In this document: positions 1 through 7,716 of the stretch, one piece after another
How positions within the stretch are numbered: position 1 is the first letter of the stretch
Layout: every line of letters begins with the position of its first letter
Source of the DNA: Georgenia satyanarayanai
GTDB taxonomy: Bacteria > Actinomycetota > Actinomycetes > Actinomycetales > Actinomycetaceae
Reading direction: 5' to 3'
DNA length: 64,000 nt
Assembly: GCF_023715365.1 (NCBI RefSeq)
Contig: NZ_JAMBNZ010000002.1
Location: 1 to 64,000 of the forward strand
Position numbers and translations under genes: made by a program
The notes under the pieces: model-generated
What the model was told of the DNA's origin: nothing
What the model saw: only the letters and a program-made list of their open reading frames with translations
Database searches by the model: none

Positions 1-75
1 CGACTGGCCCTTGTCGCCGAGACCAGCCCCGAGGAGGTGACCACCACCGAACCCATCGGCGCCATCAGCGCCTGA
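1..75 (+). CDS. C-terminal tail of an unidentified protein
   Basis: Frame 1 is open from the first base to a TGA at 73-75 and encodes 24 residues ending in EPIGAISA. Codon use is typical of the window (mostly G or C in third position). The gene begins outside the window, and too little is visible to assign a family. It is followed by a 130-base non-coding stretch before the riboswitch. Confidence 0.4.
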   Translation, partial: RLALVAETSPEEVTTTEPIGAISA

Positions 76-210
76 TCCAACCCCCCGATCTCGAGGACCG
101 ATACACCACTCCCCAGGGCTTGACCCCGTTATCGAACCGTGATCCCGAGGTTCGGGGTGTGTAGCGTCGCTCCTGCTTCTCGCCCCTTCATCGGGAAGCC
201 CGCGTGCGGA

Positions 211-367
211 CGCCGAGCCCTGCCACCGCACCGTGGTCCTCGATCGTCCGTGGCAGGGACGGGGAACCCGATGTGGGCCTGCGTTGCAGGTCCTTGGGGT
301 GAAGTTCGATGCCTGAGCCGGGTGTGCTCCTACCCGAACCCGACAGCTGACCTCGTAGGCGCCCTGG
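211..367 (+). promoter_or_regulatory. c-di-AMP (ydaO/yuaA-type) riboswitch
   Basis: The leader of the NlpC/P60 gene has the hallmark blocks of this class in order. A P1-like arm GAGCCCTGCCACC (215-227) pairs with GTGGCAGGG (250-258). It is followed by GACGGGGAACCC (258-269), TTGGGGTGAA (294-303), CTACCCGAACCCG (330-342) and CAGCTGACCTCGTAGGCG (344-361). The 3' end runs into the ribosome binding site GGAGAGG at 366-372. Actinobacterial members of this class are known to control secreted cell-wall hydrolases, which matches the gene downstream. The upstream bases 76-210 contain no gene I can support; the promoter should lie there. Confidence 0.9.
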
Positions 368-379
368 AGAGGTTCACCC

Positions 380-1216
380 GTGACATCTAGCCACACCCGG
401 GGACGGCACCGTGCCGAGGGCCGTCCCGTCACCGTTTTCTCATCGCTGGGTCCGTGCCTGACGGGCCCGGCGGCGCGCCGGGCCGCCCTTGCGGCGGCCT
501 CCTCCGGCCTGGTGCTGACCATGGCCACCACCACCGCCTCCGCGATGGAGCCGGTCCACCCCGACCCCCCGGTGGTCGACACCCAGGCGGCGGCGACCAC
601 GCAGGCGAGCAGCCCCGCGGTCGGCGAGGTCACCCACACCGTGGTGTCGGGGGACACCGTGGGGAAGCTGGCGCAGCGCTACGACAGCACGATCTCGGCG
701 ATCATCGCCGCGAACGGCCTGAACGCGCAGGCCCTCATCATTGTCGGTGAGGTACTGACCATCCCCCAGGGGCAGGCCGGCGTGTCGGCGGCGACGGCCA
801 CGTCGACGGCGACCGGCATCGAGCGGGAGACCACCTCGGCGTCGCGCTCGGCGGCCCGCAGTGAGGCCCCGCCGGCCAGCACGTCGGGCAACGCGGTGCT
901 GGACATCGCCTACCGGTACATCGGCACGCCCTACGTGTGGGGTGGGTCGACCCCGGCGGGCTTCGACTGCTCGGGCTTCACCCAGTACGTCTACGCCCAG
1001 GCGGGCATCTCCATCCCGCGGTCCTCGGCGGCGCAGCGCAACGCGGGCACGCAGGTCTCGGCGTCCCAGGCCCAGCCCGGTGACCTGGTGTGGTGGCCCG
1101 GGCACGTGGGGATCTACGTGGGTGATGGGCAGTACATCGCGGCCTTCAGCCCGGGTAACCCGCTGTCGGTGCGTGACATCTACAAGGCGAACCCGACGTT
1201 CATCCGGGTGGGCTGA
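380..1216 (+). CDS. Secreted LysM-NlpC/P60 peptidoglycan endopeptidase
   Basis: A 278-residue exported cell-wall hydrolase. The N-terminus has a basic stretch followed by a hydrophobic segment around residues 34-55 ending in ASA, a plausible signal peptide. A LysM domain lies at about 85-129 (HTVVSGDTVGKLAQRY through VLTIP), then a low-complexity Ser/Thr/Ala linker and a C-terminal NlpC/P60 domain from about 170. The catalytic Cys is near 197 in FDCSGF and the His near 242 in GHVGIYVGDG. The family cleaves D-Glu-DAP-type bonds in peptidoglycan stems. The GTG start is chosen because GGAGAGG lies 7 bases upstream, right after the c-di-AMP riboswitch, so expression is probably coupled to c-di-AMP level. 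A convergent terminator follows. Confidence 0.9.
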   Translation: MTSSHTRGRHRAEGRPVTVFSSLGPCLTGPAARRAALAAASSGLVLTMATTTASAMEPVHPDPPVVDTQAAATTQASSPAVGEVTHTVVSGDTVGKLAQRYDSTISAIIAANGLNAQALIIVGEVLTIPQGQAGVSAATATSTATGIERETTSASRSAARSEAPPASTSGNAVLDIAYRYIGTPYVWGGSTPAGFDCSGFTQYVYAQAGISIPRSSAAQRNAGTQVSASQAQPGDLVWWPGHVGIYVGDGQYIAAFSPGNPLSVRDIYKANPTFIRVG

Positions 1217-1233
1217 GCCCCGGGGAGCCGATT

Positions 1234-1272
1234 GGTGGTGGCCCGTAGCCGGTGTGGCTGCGGGCCACCACC
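1234..1272. terminator. Bidirectional terminator hairpin between convergent genes
   Basis: GGTGGTGGCCCG (1234-1245) pairs perfectly with CGGGCCACCACC (1261-1272), with a second inner AGCC/GGCT pairing. It lies between the stop of the NlpC/P60 gene and the stop of ccdA, so it can serve both strands. Confidence 0.8.
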
Positions 1273-1282
1273 GTTCCCGGGG

Positions 1283-2071
1283 TCAGACGAGGGTCTGGAA
1301 GTTGGCGACGAGGCCCTGCAGGTAGCCCGAGACCCAGGTCCACAGTCCGGTGACCATCGCCAGTCCGAGCAGGACGAGCAGCCCACCGCCGAGGCGCTGG
1401 AAGGCGCGGCGGTGGCGGCGCAGGAAGCCCAGGGCGCGAGTGGAGCGGGACAGCAGCATCGCCCCGGCGACGAAGGGGATACCCAGCCCGAGGCTGTAGG
1501 CGAAGACGAGGACCCCGCCGCGGGCGGGGTCGGCCTCGCTGAAGGCGAGGCTAAGGACTGCGGCCAGGGTGGGACCCATGCAGGGGGCCCAGCCCAGCCC
1601 GAAGACGACACCGAGCAGCGGCGCACCCCACAGGCCCTGCCGGGGGGTCAGGTGCAGGCGCCGGTCGCGTTGCATGAATGGGACGTAGCCCATGAAGGCC
1701 AGGCCCATGAGCACGACGAACGCGCCGAGGACGCGGGTGGTGAGGTCCAGCCAGGGCGCAAGCAGGATCCCGAACCAGGCGAAGATCACGCCGAGCAGGA
1801 CGAACACGGCGGTGAAGCCGGCGACGAACAGCAGCACCCCGGCCAGGAGCCGCCCGTCACGGACCTTGATCTGTTGCCCGCCGGCCAGGCGGGTGCCGGG
1901 GGTGCTGACGCCGGCCATGCCGGAGAGGTAGCCGACGTACCCGGGTAACAGGGGCAGCACGCACGGGGAGGCGAAGGAGATGAATCCGGCGACCGCGGCC
2001 ACGGGGAGCGCCGCGAGCATGGGGCCGGTGAGCACGGTGCTGGCGAAGAAGGAGCCGAGCTGGTCCCACAT
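1283..2071 (-). CDS. ccdA: CcdA-family cytochrome c biogenesis / thiol transporter protein
   Basis: A 262-residue polytopic membrane protein of the CcdA/DsbD-beta family, which passes electrons from cytoplasmic thioredoxin to exported thiol proteins. Two conserved cysteines sit in the family motifs SPCVLPLLPGY (early) and GWAPCMGPT (middle), in helices 1 and 4 of an approximately six-helix fold. Length is typical. It lies 3 bases downstream of the TlpA-like lipoprotein gene on the same strand, so the two form a membrane/periplasmic reductant pair. The context (CopR-like box in the promoter, copZ/copA divergent) suggests a role in copper-related thiol maturation rather than cytochrome c assembly, since no resB/resC genes are present. 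That last point is inference. Confidence 0.85.
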   Translation of the reverse strand: MWDQLGSFFASTVLTGPMLAALPVAAVAGFISFASPCVLPLLPGYVGYLSGMAGVSTPGTRLAGGQQIKVRDGRLLAGVLLFVAGFTAVFVLLGVIFAWFGILLAPWLDLTTRVLGAFVVLMGLAFMGYVPFMQRDRRLHLTPRQGLWGAPLLGVVFGLGWAPCMGPTLAAVLSLAFSEADPARGGVLVFAYSLGLGIPFVAGAMLLSRSTRALGFLRRHRRAFQRLGGGLLVLLGLAMVTGLWTWVSGYLQGLVANFQTLV

Positions 2072-2074
2072 CGC

Positions 2075-2680
2075 TCAGGCCCTCTCGGCGAGGGTGTCGT
2101 CGATGAGGCCGCGCAGCATGGTGGGGTCGATCTGGCCCATGATGCGGGCGGCGACCCGGCCCTGGCGGTCCAGGACCACGGTGGTGGGCATGGCTTGGAG
2201 GGGCACGAGTCCTTGGAAGGCGGCGACGGCCGCGGCTCCCTGGTCGTGGATGGAGGGGTAGGGGACCGCGAAGGTGCGCTCGAAGGCCTGGGCGGTGGCG
2301 GCGTCGTCGCGTGGGTTGACCCCGAGCAGCTGAACCCCGTGGGGAGTGTAGTCCTCGTGGATGGCCCGCAGGTCCCCGGCCTCGGCGCGGCACGGCGGGC
2401 AGGCGGCGTACCAGAAGTTGACGACCACGACCTCCCCGCGCCACTGGCCCAGGTCGACCTGCTCGCCGTCGTAGGTCTGGCCGGCGAGGTCGATGGCGCC
2501 GTCGCGCTGCTGCGGCTCCCAGGTCGCGAGGGACCCGTCCCCGGCGACGTAGCCGGCCCCGGAGCTCTCCTCCGCGCCGGCCTGGGTGGTGGAGGCACAG
2601 CCGCTCAGGGCCAGGGCGGTGGTCAGGGCCGCCGCCGTGACCGCGCGCCTGAGGGGTGCCTGGGGCCTGGGGGGTCTCAC
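2075..2680 (-). CDS. TlpA/ResA-like thioredoxin-fold lipoprotein
   Basis: A 201-residue exported thiol-disulfide oxidoreductase. The N-terminus is a lipoprotein signal (hydrophobic stretch ending in LALSGC), so it should be anchored outside the membrane. The redoxin domain carries the active-site CPPC (in ACPPCRAEAG), preceded by the family's WRGEVVVVNFWYA strand, and a cis-Pro loop near PTTVVLD. I prefer the GTG at 2680 over the TTG at 2698: AAAAGG lies 8 bases upstream and translation then begins MRPPRPQAPLRR, a standard signal n-region. It is the first gene of an operon with ccdA, and a CopR-like box sits about 115 bases upstream. Confidence 0.85.
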   Translation of the reverse strand: MRPPRPQAPLRRAVTAAALTTALALSGCASTTQAGAEESSGAGYVAGDGSLATWEPQQRDGAIDLAGQTYDGEQVDLGQWRGEVVVVNFWYAACPPCRAEAGDLRAIHEDYTPHGVQLLGVNPRDDAATAQAFERTFAVPYPSIHDQGAAAVAAFQGLVPLQAMPTTVVLDRQGRVAARIMGQIDPTMLRGLIDDTLAERA

Positions 2681-2796
2681 GCTTGTCACCTTTTCCAACC
2701 GGAGCCCCGCCCGGGGGCTCGCTCATCGCTGCACTGGTCCCGCGACCATCGTCGCCGCTCCGGCGCGAAGTTCCCCATCCCGGGGAGGGCCGGGAC

Positions 2797-2816
2797 GGTT
2801 CTTAACCGAATCTTCA
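2797..2816 (-). promoter_or_regulatory. CopR-like box upstream of tlpA-ccdA
   Basis: On the minus strand this reads TGAAGATTC-GG-TTAAGAACC, an 11-bp-phased direct repeat resembling the Corynebacterium CopR box as I recall it (TGAAGATTT-nn-TGAAGATTT). It lies about 46 bases before a possible -10 (GATGGT) of the tlpA operon. The rest of the 317-base gap 2681-2997 holds this site and the copZ promoter, and I see no gene in it. Confidence 0.6.
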
Positions 2817-2930
2817 CCGTCACCGGCGGTGGTCACCGGCGCGGCGACTGCCCCCGGAAACCGCGAGGATCCGTGCCTTTCGTGGCTGACTTCGCCGTGC
2901 CGGCACCATAACCCGGCCGTTTGCCCGGCG

Positions 2931-2945
2931 TACCCCCGGGGGGTA
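2931..2945. promoter_or_regulatory. CsoR-type operator in the copZ promoter
   Basis: TACCCCC-G-GGGGGTA is a perfect palindrome of the CsoR operator type. It abuts a good -10 element, TATAAA at 2944-2949, so a bound repressor would block RNA polymerase. copZ starts at 2998. Two similar palindromes precede csoR and copB. Confidence 0.85.
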
Positions 2946-2997
2946 TAAAGGAAGGGTGCCGACGTGGCACGCACCATCGATCAAAGGGGAGGCCCTC

Positions 2998-3222
2998 ATG
3001 GCTACCAACACCTTCACCGTTACCGGTATGACCTGCGGTCACTGCGTCAGCTCCGTGGCCGAGGAGGTCGGCAAGATCACCGGCGTCCAGGACGTCGAGG
3101 TTGACCTGGTCGCCGGTGGGGAGTCGAGGGTCACGGTCACCAGCGCGGGTGACGTGGCGGTGGATGAGGTCCGGGCGGCCGTGGACGAGGCCGGCTATGA
3201 GCTCACCAGGACGCCTGCGTGA
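2998..3222 (+). CDS. copZ: CopZ-like copper chaperone
   Basis: A 74-residue heavy-metal-associated (HMA) domain protein with the copper-binding motif MTCGHC near residues 10-15 and the usual beta-alpha-beta-beta-alpha-beta layout (VTGMTCGHC, VQDVEVDL, VRAAVDEAGYEL). Such proteins deliver Cu(I) to P1B ATPases in the cytoplasm. The ATG at 2998 is used instead of an upstream GTG because AAAGGGGAGG lies at 2984-2993. The gene is directly behind a CsoR-type operator and is followed, overlapping by 4 bases, by a small membrane peptide gene and then copA. Confidence 0.95.
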   Translation: MATNTFTVTGMTCGHCVSSVAEEVGKITGVQDVEVDLVAGGESRVTVTSAGDVAVDEVRAAVDEAGYELTRTPA

Positions 3223-3371
3223 GGAGCAGTGCCCGGTTGGCCGGGTTCGCCCTGGTCCTGGCGCTGGCGCTGGGCACGGGTTACGGGCTGGGGTCGGTGC
3301 TCGGAGGGGATGAGCCCGGCCGGGCCGCGGGCCTGGGTGTGATGGAGCTGGAGGTGGTCGCCGACCACTGA
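3219..3371 (+). CDS. 50-residue single-span membrane peptide between copZ and copA
   Basis: The GTG overlaps the copZ stop (GTGA), and an open frame of 50 residues runs to TGA at 3369-3371, 32 bases before copA. The product begins with a short basic stretch (RSSARLAG), has one hydrophobic segment ([19 protein letters not shown], about residues 9-28) and an acidic C-terminal tail ending VVADH. The coupling and position argue that it is real and expressed with copZ and copA. Actinobacterial copper loci often encode longer proteins with a similar N-terminal helix, so this may be a minimal relative. Function unknown. Confidence 0.6.
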   Translation: MRSSARLAGFALVLALALGTGYGLGSVLGGDEPGRAAGLGVMELEVVADH

Positions 3372-3403
3372 GGTCGGCGGCCCAAGGGGATGGAGATGAG
3401 TCG

Positions 3404-5704
3404 ATGAGTCAGCAGGTCATCGAGCTGGAGATCGGCGGGATGACGTGCTCCTCGTGCGCGGCCCGGGTGGAGAAGAAGCTCAACCGGATGCCTGGGGTCG
3501 AGGCGAGCGTGAACTTCACGACCGAGCGGGCCAAGGTCCTCCTGCCGGCGGGCTCCACCCTGGAGGAGGCGGTGGCCACGGTCGAGGCGACCGGGTACAC
3601 CGCGCGCCTGCGCGAGCAGCCCGGGGCGGCCCCCGCCGAGGACAGTGCCCGGGACGCCGAGCCCGACGCCGTGGCCGAGTTGCGGCGGCGGGTGATCATC
3701 TGCGCGGTCCTGACGTTGCCGGTGCTGGCCTTCATGTTCCGGCCGCTGCAGTTCGACAACTGGCAGTGGCTCTCCCTGACCCTGGCTGCCCCGGTCGTGG
3801 TGTGGGGCGCCTGGCCCTTCCACCGGGCGGCGTGGGTCAACGCCAAGCACGCCGCCGCGACGATGGACACGCTGGTCAGCGTCGGGGTCCTGGCGGCCTT
3901 CGGCTGGTCGCTGTACGCGCTGTTCCTCGGCGGGGCGGGGCACCCGGACATGCGAATGGATTTCCACCTCATTCCCGAGCGGGGTGGCGGCGCGAATGAG
4001 ATCTACCTCGAGGTCGCCGCGGCCGTGACCACGGCGATCTTGCTGGGCCGCTACTTCGAGGCGCGCGCCAAGCGCCAGTCCGGGGCCGCGCTGCGTGCCC
4101 TGCTGGAGATGGGCGCCAAGGAGGTGGCCGTGGTCCGCGACGGCCGTGAGGTGCGGGTGGCGGTGGACCAGCTGGCGGTGGGCGATGAGTTCATCGTGCG
4201 GCCGGGGGAGAAGATCGCCACCGACGGTGTCGTCGTCGAGGGCGCCTCCGCGGTCGATGCGTCCATGCTCACCGGAGAGCCGGTCCCGGTCGAGGTCGGA
4301 CCGGGTGACGGAGTGGTGGGCGCGACCGTCAACGCCGGGGGCCGGCTGCGGGTGCGCGCCACCCGGGTGGGCGCCGACACCCAGCTGGCGCAGATGGCGC
4401 GCCTGGTGGAGGAGGCCCAGACCGGGAAGGCCCCCGTCCAGCGGCTGGCCGACCGCATCTCCGCGGTCTTCGTCCCGATCGTCATCACCCTGGCGGTGGC
4501 GACGCTGGGCTTCTGGCTGGGCTACGGGGCGGGCGCCGAGCTGGCGTTCACCGCCGCGGTGGCCGTGCTCATCATCGCCTGCCCGTGCGCGCTGGGGCTG
4601 GCCACCCCGATGGGCCTGATGGTCGGCACGGGCCGGGGTGCCCAGCTCGGCATCCTCATCAAGGGCCCGGAGATCTTGGAGTCCACCCGCCGGGTGGACA
4701 CCATCGTGCTGGACAAGACCGGCACCGTCACCACCGGGCAGATGCGCCTGGTGGACGTCGTCCCGGCCGCCGGCGGCGACGCGGACACGGTGCTGCGGCT
4801 GGCCGGCGCGCTGGAGGACGCCTCGGAGCACCCGATCGCCGCCGCGATCACCACCGGGGCGCGGGAGCGGCTGGGGGACCTGCCGGTCGTGGAGTCCTTC
4901 ACCAACACCCAGGGCCTGGGGGTGTCCGGGACCGTGGAGGGACATGCCGTCATCGCCGGTCGGGTGCGGTGGCTGACCGAGCAGTCGGCCCAGCCACTAC
5001 CGGCTGACCTCCTCACGGCCGTGGAGGAGGCGGAGGCCGCGGGCCGAACCGCAGTGGCCGTGGGCTGGGACGGGCGCATCGGCGGGATCCTCGTCGTGGC
5101 CGACACCGTCAAGCCCACCTCCGCCCAGGCCGTGGCCGAGCTCAAGGGCCTGGGCCTGCGCCCCATCCTGCTCACCGGGGACAACACCCGCGCCGCGCGC
5201 CAGATCGCCGCCGAGGTGGGAATCGAGGAGGTCATCGCCGAGGTCATGCCCCAGGACAAGGTCCGCGTCGTGCGGGAGCTGCAGGAGTCCGGCCGGGTGG
5301 TGGCCATGGTCGGGGACGGCGTCAACGACGCCGCGGCCCTGGCCCAGTCCGACCTGGGCATCGCCATGGGGACGGGCACCGACGTGGCCATCGAGGCCTC
5401 GGACCTGACCCTGGTCAGGGGCGACCTGCGCGCCGCGGTGGACGCGGTGCGCCTGTCGCGGCGCACCCTGTCCACTATCAAGGGCAACCTGTTCTGGGCC
5501 TTCGCCTACAACGTCGCCGCGATCCCGCTGGCGGTCGCCGCCCTGCTCAATCCCCTCATCGCCGGGGCCGCGATGGCGTTCTCCTCGGTGTTCGTGGTGA
5601 CCAACAGTCTGCGGCTGCGCGGCTTCCGGGCCGTGTCCATCGACCCGACCACCCCCGCCGACCAGCCCGCGCCGGCCCCCGCGCCGGCCCGCTCTGCCGC
5701 ATGA
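3404..5704 (+). CDS. copA: Copper-exporting P1B-type ATPase CopA
   Basis: A 766-residue P-type ATPase that pumps Cu(I) out of the cytoplasm. One N-terminal HMA domain carries MTCSSC near residues 11-16. The transmembrane metal site is CPC near 393 (IIACPCALG), which defines the P1B-1 Cu(I)/Ag(I) group. The phosphorylation motif DKTGT is near 437, SEHPIA (nucleotide-binding HP motif) in the N domain, TGDN in the P domain and GDGVND near 638. The C-terminus ends in a Pro/Ala-rich tail. It is third in the CsoR-controlled copZ-peptide-copA operon. GGGATGGAG precedes the ATG. Confidence 0.97.
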   Translation: MSQQVIELEIGGMTCSSCAARVEKKLNRMPGVEASVNFTTERAKVLLPAGSTLEEAVATVEATGYTARLREQPGAAPAEDSARDAEPDAVAELRRRVIICAVLTLPVLAFMFRPLQFDNWQWLSLTLAAPVVVWGAWPFHRAAWVNAKHAAATMDTLVSVGVLAAFGWSLYALFLGGAGHPDMRMDFHLIPERGGGANEIYLEVAAAVTTAILLGRYFEARAKRQSGAALRALLEMGAKEVAVVRDGREVRVAVDQLAVGDEFIVRPGEKIATDGVVVEGASAVDASMLTGEPVPVEVGPGDGVVGATVNAGGRLRVRATRVGADTQLAQMARLVEEAQTGKAPVQRLADRISAVFVPIVITLAVATLGFWLGYGAGAELAFTAAVAVLIIACPCALGLATPMGLMVGTGRGAQLGILIKGPEILESTRRVDTIVLDKTGTVTTGQMRLVDVVPAAGGDADTVLRLAGALEDASEHPIAAAITTGARERLGDLPVVESFTNTQGLGVSGTVEGHAVIAGRVRWLTEQSAQPLPADLLTAVEEAEAAGRTAVAVGWDGRIGGILVVADTVKPTSAQAVAELKGLGLRPILLTGDNTRAARQIAAEVGIEEVIAEVMPQDKVRVVRELQESGRVVAMVGDGVNDAAALAQSDLGIAMGTGTDVAIEASDLTLVRGDLRAAVDAVRLSRRTLSTIKGNLFWAFAYNVAAIPLAVAALLNPLIAGAAMAFSSVFVVTNSLRLRGFRAVSIDPTTPADQPAPAPAPARSAA

Positions 5705-5720
5705 CGACCTCACCCCACCC

Positions 5721-5737
5721 ATACCCCCACCCGGTAT
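5721..5737. promoter_or_regulatory. CsoR-type operator in the csoR promoter
   Basis: ATACC-CCCACCC-GGTAT has palindromic ATACC/GGTAT arms and overlaps the -10 element TATGAT at 5735-5740. Transcription would start near 5747, which rules out the ATG at 5736 as the csoR start. This indicates autoregulation of csoR. Confidence 0.75.
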
Positions 5738-5774
5738 GATGGGTGGAGACGTTGGAACGGGAAAGGTGGAGGCC

Positions 5775-6056
5775 GTGAACGGGTACACCTCACAGAAGGA
5801 TGACCACCTGCTGCGGTTGCGCCGCATCGAGGGACAGGTCCGCGGGATCGCCAAGATGGTCGAGGAGGACAAGTACTGCATCGACATCCTCACCCAGGTC
5901 TCGGCCGCCTCCCGGGCGCTGCAGTCCTTCGCGCTGGGCCTGCTCGATGAGCACATGGCCCACTGCCTGGTCGAGGCCGCCCGGGCCGGCGGTGAGGAGG
6001 AGGCGACGAAGCTGAAGGAGGCCTCCGACGCCATCGCCCGGCTGGTTCGCAGCTGA
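5775..6056 (+). CDS. csoR: Copper-sensing transcriptional repressor CsoR
   Basis: A 93-residue all-helical DUF156-family repressor. The Cu(I) ligand set C-H-C is visible: Cys in DKYCIDIL, then His and Cys in EHMAHCLVEA. The conserved LRRIEGQVRGI segment of helix 1 is present. Cu(I) binding releases CsoR-type repressors from DNA. The GTG at 5775 is chosen over the ATG at 5736 because it has AAAGG 8 bases upstream and because the -10 hexamer (5735-5740) overlaps that ATG. The gene follows copA and has its own operator, and similar palindromes precede copZ and copB. Confidence 0.95.
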   Translation: MNGYTSQKDDHLLRLRRIEGQVRGIAKMVEEDKYCIDILTQVSAASRALQSFALGLLDEHMAHCLVEAARAGGEEEATKLKEASDAIARLVRS

Positions 6057-6099
6057 ACACCCTCGGCCTACGTCTCCCGTCGCCGGCCCCCCGCGGGGA

Positions 6100-6119
6100 T
6101 GAAGAGTCGATGAAGAATC
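6100..6119 (+). promoter_or_regulatory. CopR-like box upstream of the DUF305 lipoprotein gene
   Basis: TGAAGAGTC-GA-TGAAGAATC is a near-perfect 11-bp direct repeat, the best of the four copies in this window. A candidate -10, TAGCCT at 6164-6169, lies 45 bases downstream, a spacing almost identical to that at the lgt copy near 12.3 kb. Confidence 0.7.
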
Positions 6120-6255
6120 CCCGTGGGGCCGCTCTTGGGCTTGGGCGCTGAGGCGGGCGTGGTTAGCCTCCCTTAGCCCCACACGATGGGCCGGCCGGGC
6201 TGCCACGGGTGGGGCCTACCTGCCCGTCGATGACCTTGAGCAGATGGAGACGCCC

Positions 6256-6888
6256 GTGACACTCAGAACCCGACTCACCGCCGTTGCCGGCGGGATCGCG
6301 CTGACTCTCGCCCTGGCCGCGTGCGGTAACGGCGAGCAGACCACACCGGATGAGCCGGCTGCGGGCACCGCCGCGGAGGAGGCGACCGACAGCACCTCGC
6401 AGACAGAGGCCGAGGACGTGCACAACGACGCGGACACGACGTTCGCCCAGATGATGATCGTCCACCACGTCGGCGCCATCGAGATGGCCGACCTGGCCGT
6501 GGAGGAGGCGGACAGCGAAGAGGTGCACTCCCTCGCGGAGCGGATCTCCGCCGCTCAGGACCCGGAGATCGAGCAGATGACGTCCTGGCTCGAGACCTGG
6601 GGCGAGGAGACCTCCCCGATGGGACACGAGGGCATGGACCACGGCGGCATGGACATGGAGGGGATGAGCCAGGAGGAGGCCATGGCCGAGCTGGAGTCCC
6701 TGTCAGGCACCGAGTTCGACCAGCGGTTCCTCGAGCTGATGATCGCCCACCACCGCGGCGCGGTGGACATGGCACAGGAAGAGCTCGACAGCGGGGAGAA
6801 CCCGCAAGCGCTGGAGCTGGCCCAGAAGATCATCGATGACCAGCAGGCCGAGATCACCGAGATGGAGGAGCTCCTCCAGGGCCTGTGA
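6256..6888 (+). CDS. DUF305 lipoprotein, likely copper-associated
   Basis: A 210-residue lipoprotein. The signal ends in LALAACGNG, and the mature part begins with an acidic, Thr-rich linker. Two DUF305 repeats follow, with signatures MMIVHHVGAIEMAD and MIAHHRGAVDMAQ. A Met/His-rich loop between them (GHEGMDHGGMDMEGM) looks suited to binding copper. DUF305 proteins frequently accompany copper resistance genes; the biochemical role is not settled. The GTG at 6256 is chosen over the ATG at 6244 because ATGGAG is then 6 bases upstream and the signal peptide has a normal n-region. A CopR-like box is about 135 bases upstream. Confidence 0.85.
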   Translation: MTLRTRLTAVAGGIALTLALAACGNGEQTTPDEPAAGTAAEEATDSTSQTEAEDVHNDADTTFAQMMIVHHVGAIEMADLAVEEADSEEVHSLAERISAAQDPEIEQMTSWLETWGEETSPMGHEGMDHGGMDMEGMSQEEAMAELESLSGTEFDQRFLELMIAHHRGAVDMAQEELDSGENPQALELAQKIIDDQQAEITEMEELLQGL

Positions 6889-6899
6889 CACTGATCCGC

Positions 6900-6929
6900 C
6901 CAGCGGGCGAGCCCGGGCTCGCCCGCTGG
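6900..6929. terminator. Perfect 15-bp inverted repeat between two DUF305 genes
   Basis: CCAGCGGGCGAGCCC is directly followed by its exact reverse complement. It begins 12 bases after the stop of the first DUF305 gene. There is no U-tract, so it is either an intrinsic terminator of the actinobacterial type or an mRNA-stabilising hairpin. Confidence 0.7.
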
Positions 6930-7005
6930 CCCATGTCGACCCCAAAGACAGGACCGCGGCCGACGCAACGATTGAGGACCCCCAGCCCAAAGGAGTGTGT
7001 TTCCC

Positions 7006-7596
7006 ATGGCAGAGCAAGAACACTCGAACGAGGACCACAACGGCCACTCGCGCACCATGAACTCGAAGATGTACTTGCGGTTCGCGGCGATGCTCCTGAC
7101 GGCGATGGTCGTCATGTACTGGGTGATGTTCCTCGGCTCGTGGGAGTGGGACCACGTGCGCTTCAGCCAGAGCCGCATCTTCATGGCGGTGACCATGGGC
7201 GGCGCGATGGGGCTGGTCATGCTCGCGTGGATGCTCAACATGTACAAGAACGCCAAGGCGAACGTCGTCGTCGTGGTGGTCAGCCTCGGGCTGCTGGCTG
7301 GCGGGACCGCGTTGGACCGCAGCCAGGCCACGGTGGACGACTCCGCCTTCATGCGTGCGATGATTCCCCACCACTCCCTGGCCATCACGCGCTCGGAGCG
7401 AGCTGGGATCGAGGACGTCCGGGTGTGCGAGCTCGCGGTGGAGATCAGCGAGGCTCAGCGGCGCGAGATCTTTGAGATGGACTGGCTCATCGAGGACATC
7501 GCGGAGAACGGGGTGGCCGCGACGCCGGAGGAAGCGCAGGCGCGCCCGGTGCCGGCCTTCGAGGAGCCTGCAGATCGTCAGTGCGCCACGGACTGA
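7006..7596 (+). CDS. Membrane-anchored DUF305 protein
   Basis: A 196-residue protein with a His/Glu-rich N-terminus (EQEHSNEDHNGHS), three hydrophobic segments (about residues 23-43, 58-80 and 86-103) and a C-terminal DUF305-like half. That half contains FMRAMIPHHSLAITRSE and a later VCELAVEIS. The ATG at 7006 is preferred to the GTG at 6997 because AAAGGAG (6989-6995) is 10 bases upstream. It follows the lipoprotein DUF305 gene across a strong hairpin and converges with the thiol operon, so it likely belongs to the same copper response. Exact role unknown. Confidence 0.8.
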   Translation: MAEQEHSNEDHNGHSRTMNSKMYLRFAAMLLTAMVVMYWVMFLGSWEWDHVRFSQSRIFMAVTMGGAMGLVMLAWMLNMYKNAKANVVVVVVSLGLLAGGTALDRSQATVDDSAFMRAMIPHHSLAITRSERAGIEDVRVCELAVEISEAQRREIFEMDWLIEDIAENGVAATPEEAQARPVPAFEEPADRQCATD

Positions 7597-7716
7597 GGAC
7601 ATGTCCATGATCCATCCTTTGCCCACCCGCCATCGACGCCGTCAGCTCATCCGCGAATGCCTGCCCATCGACAGGTCTGGGTGTCGGCACCGCGCGTACT
7701 GCATTCAGCGGCGCTG

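Noticed and set aside
139-390. An 83-residue open frame before the NlpC/P60 gene
   Set aside because: It lies across the c-di-AMP riboswitch, lacks a ribosome site and has unusual composition for a protein.
440-1105. Long minus-strand frame opposite the NlpC/P60 gene
   Set aside because: Arg/Gly/Ala-rich shadow of the real gene, as expected in high-GC DNA; no family features.
5736-5774. Upstream ATG start for csoR
   Set aside because: It overlaps the -10 hexamer and operator, so it would not be transcribed.
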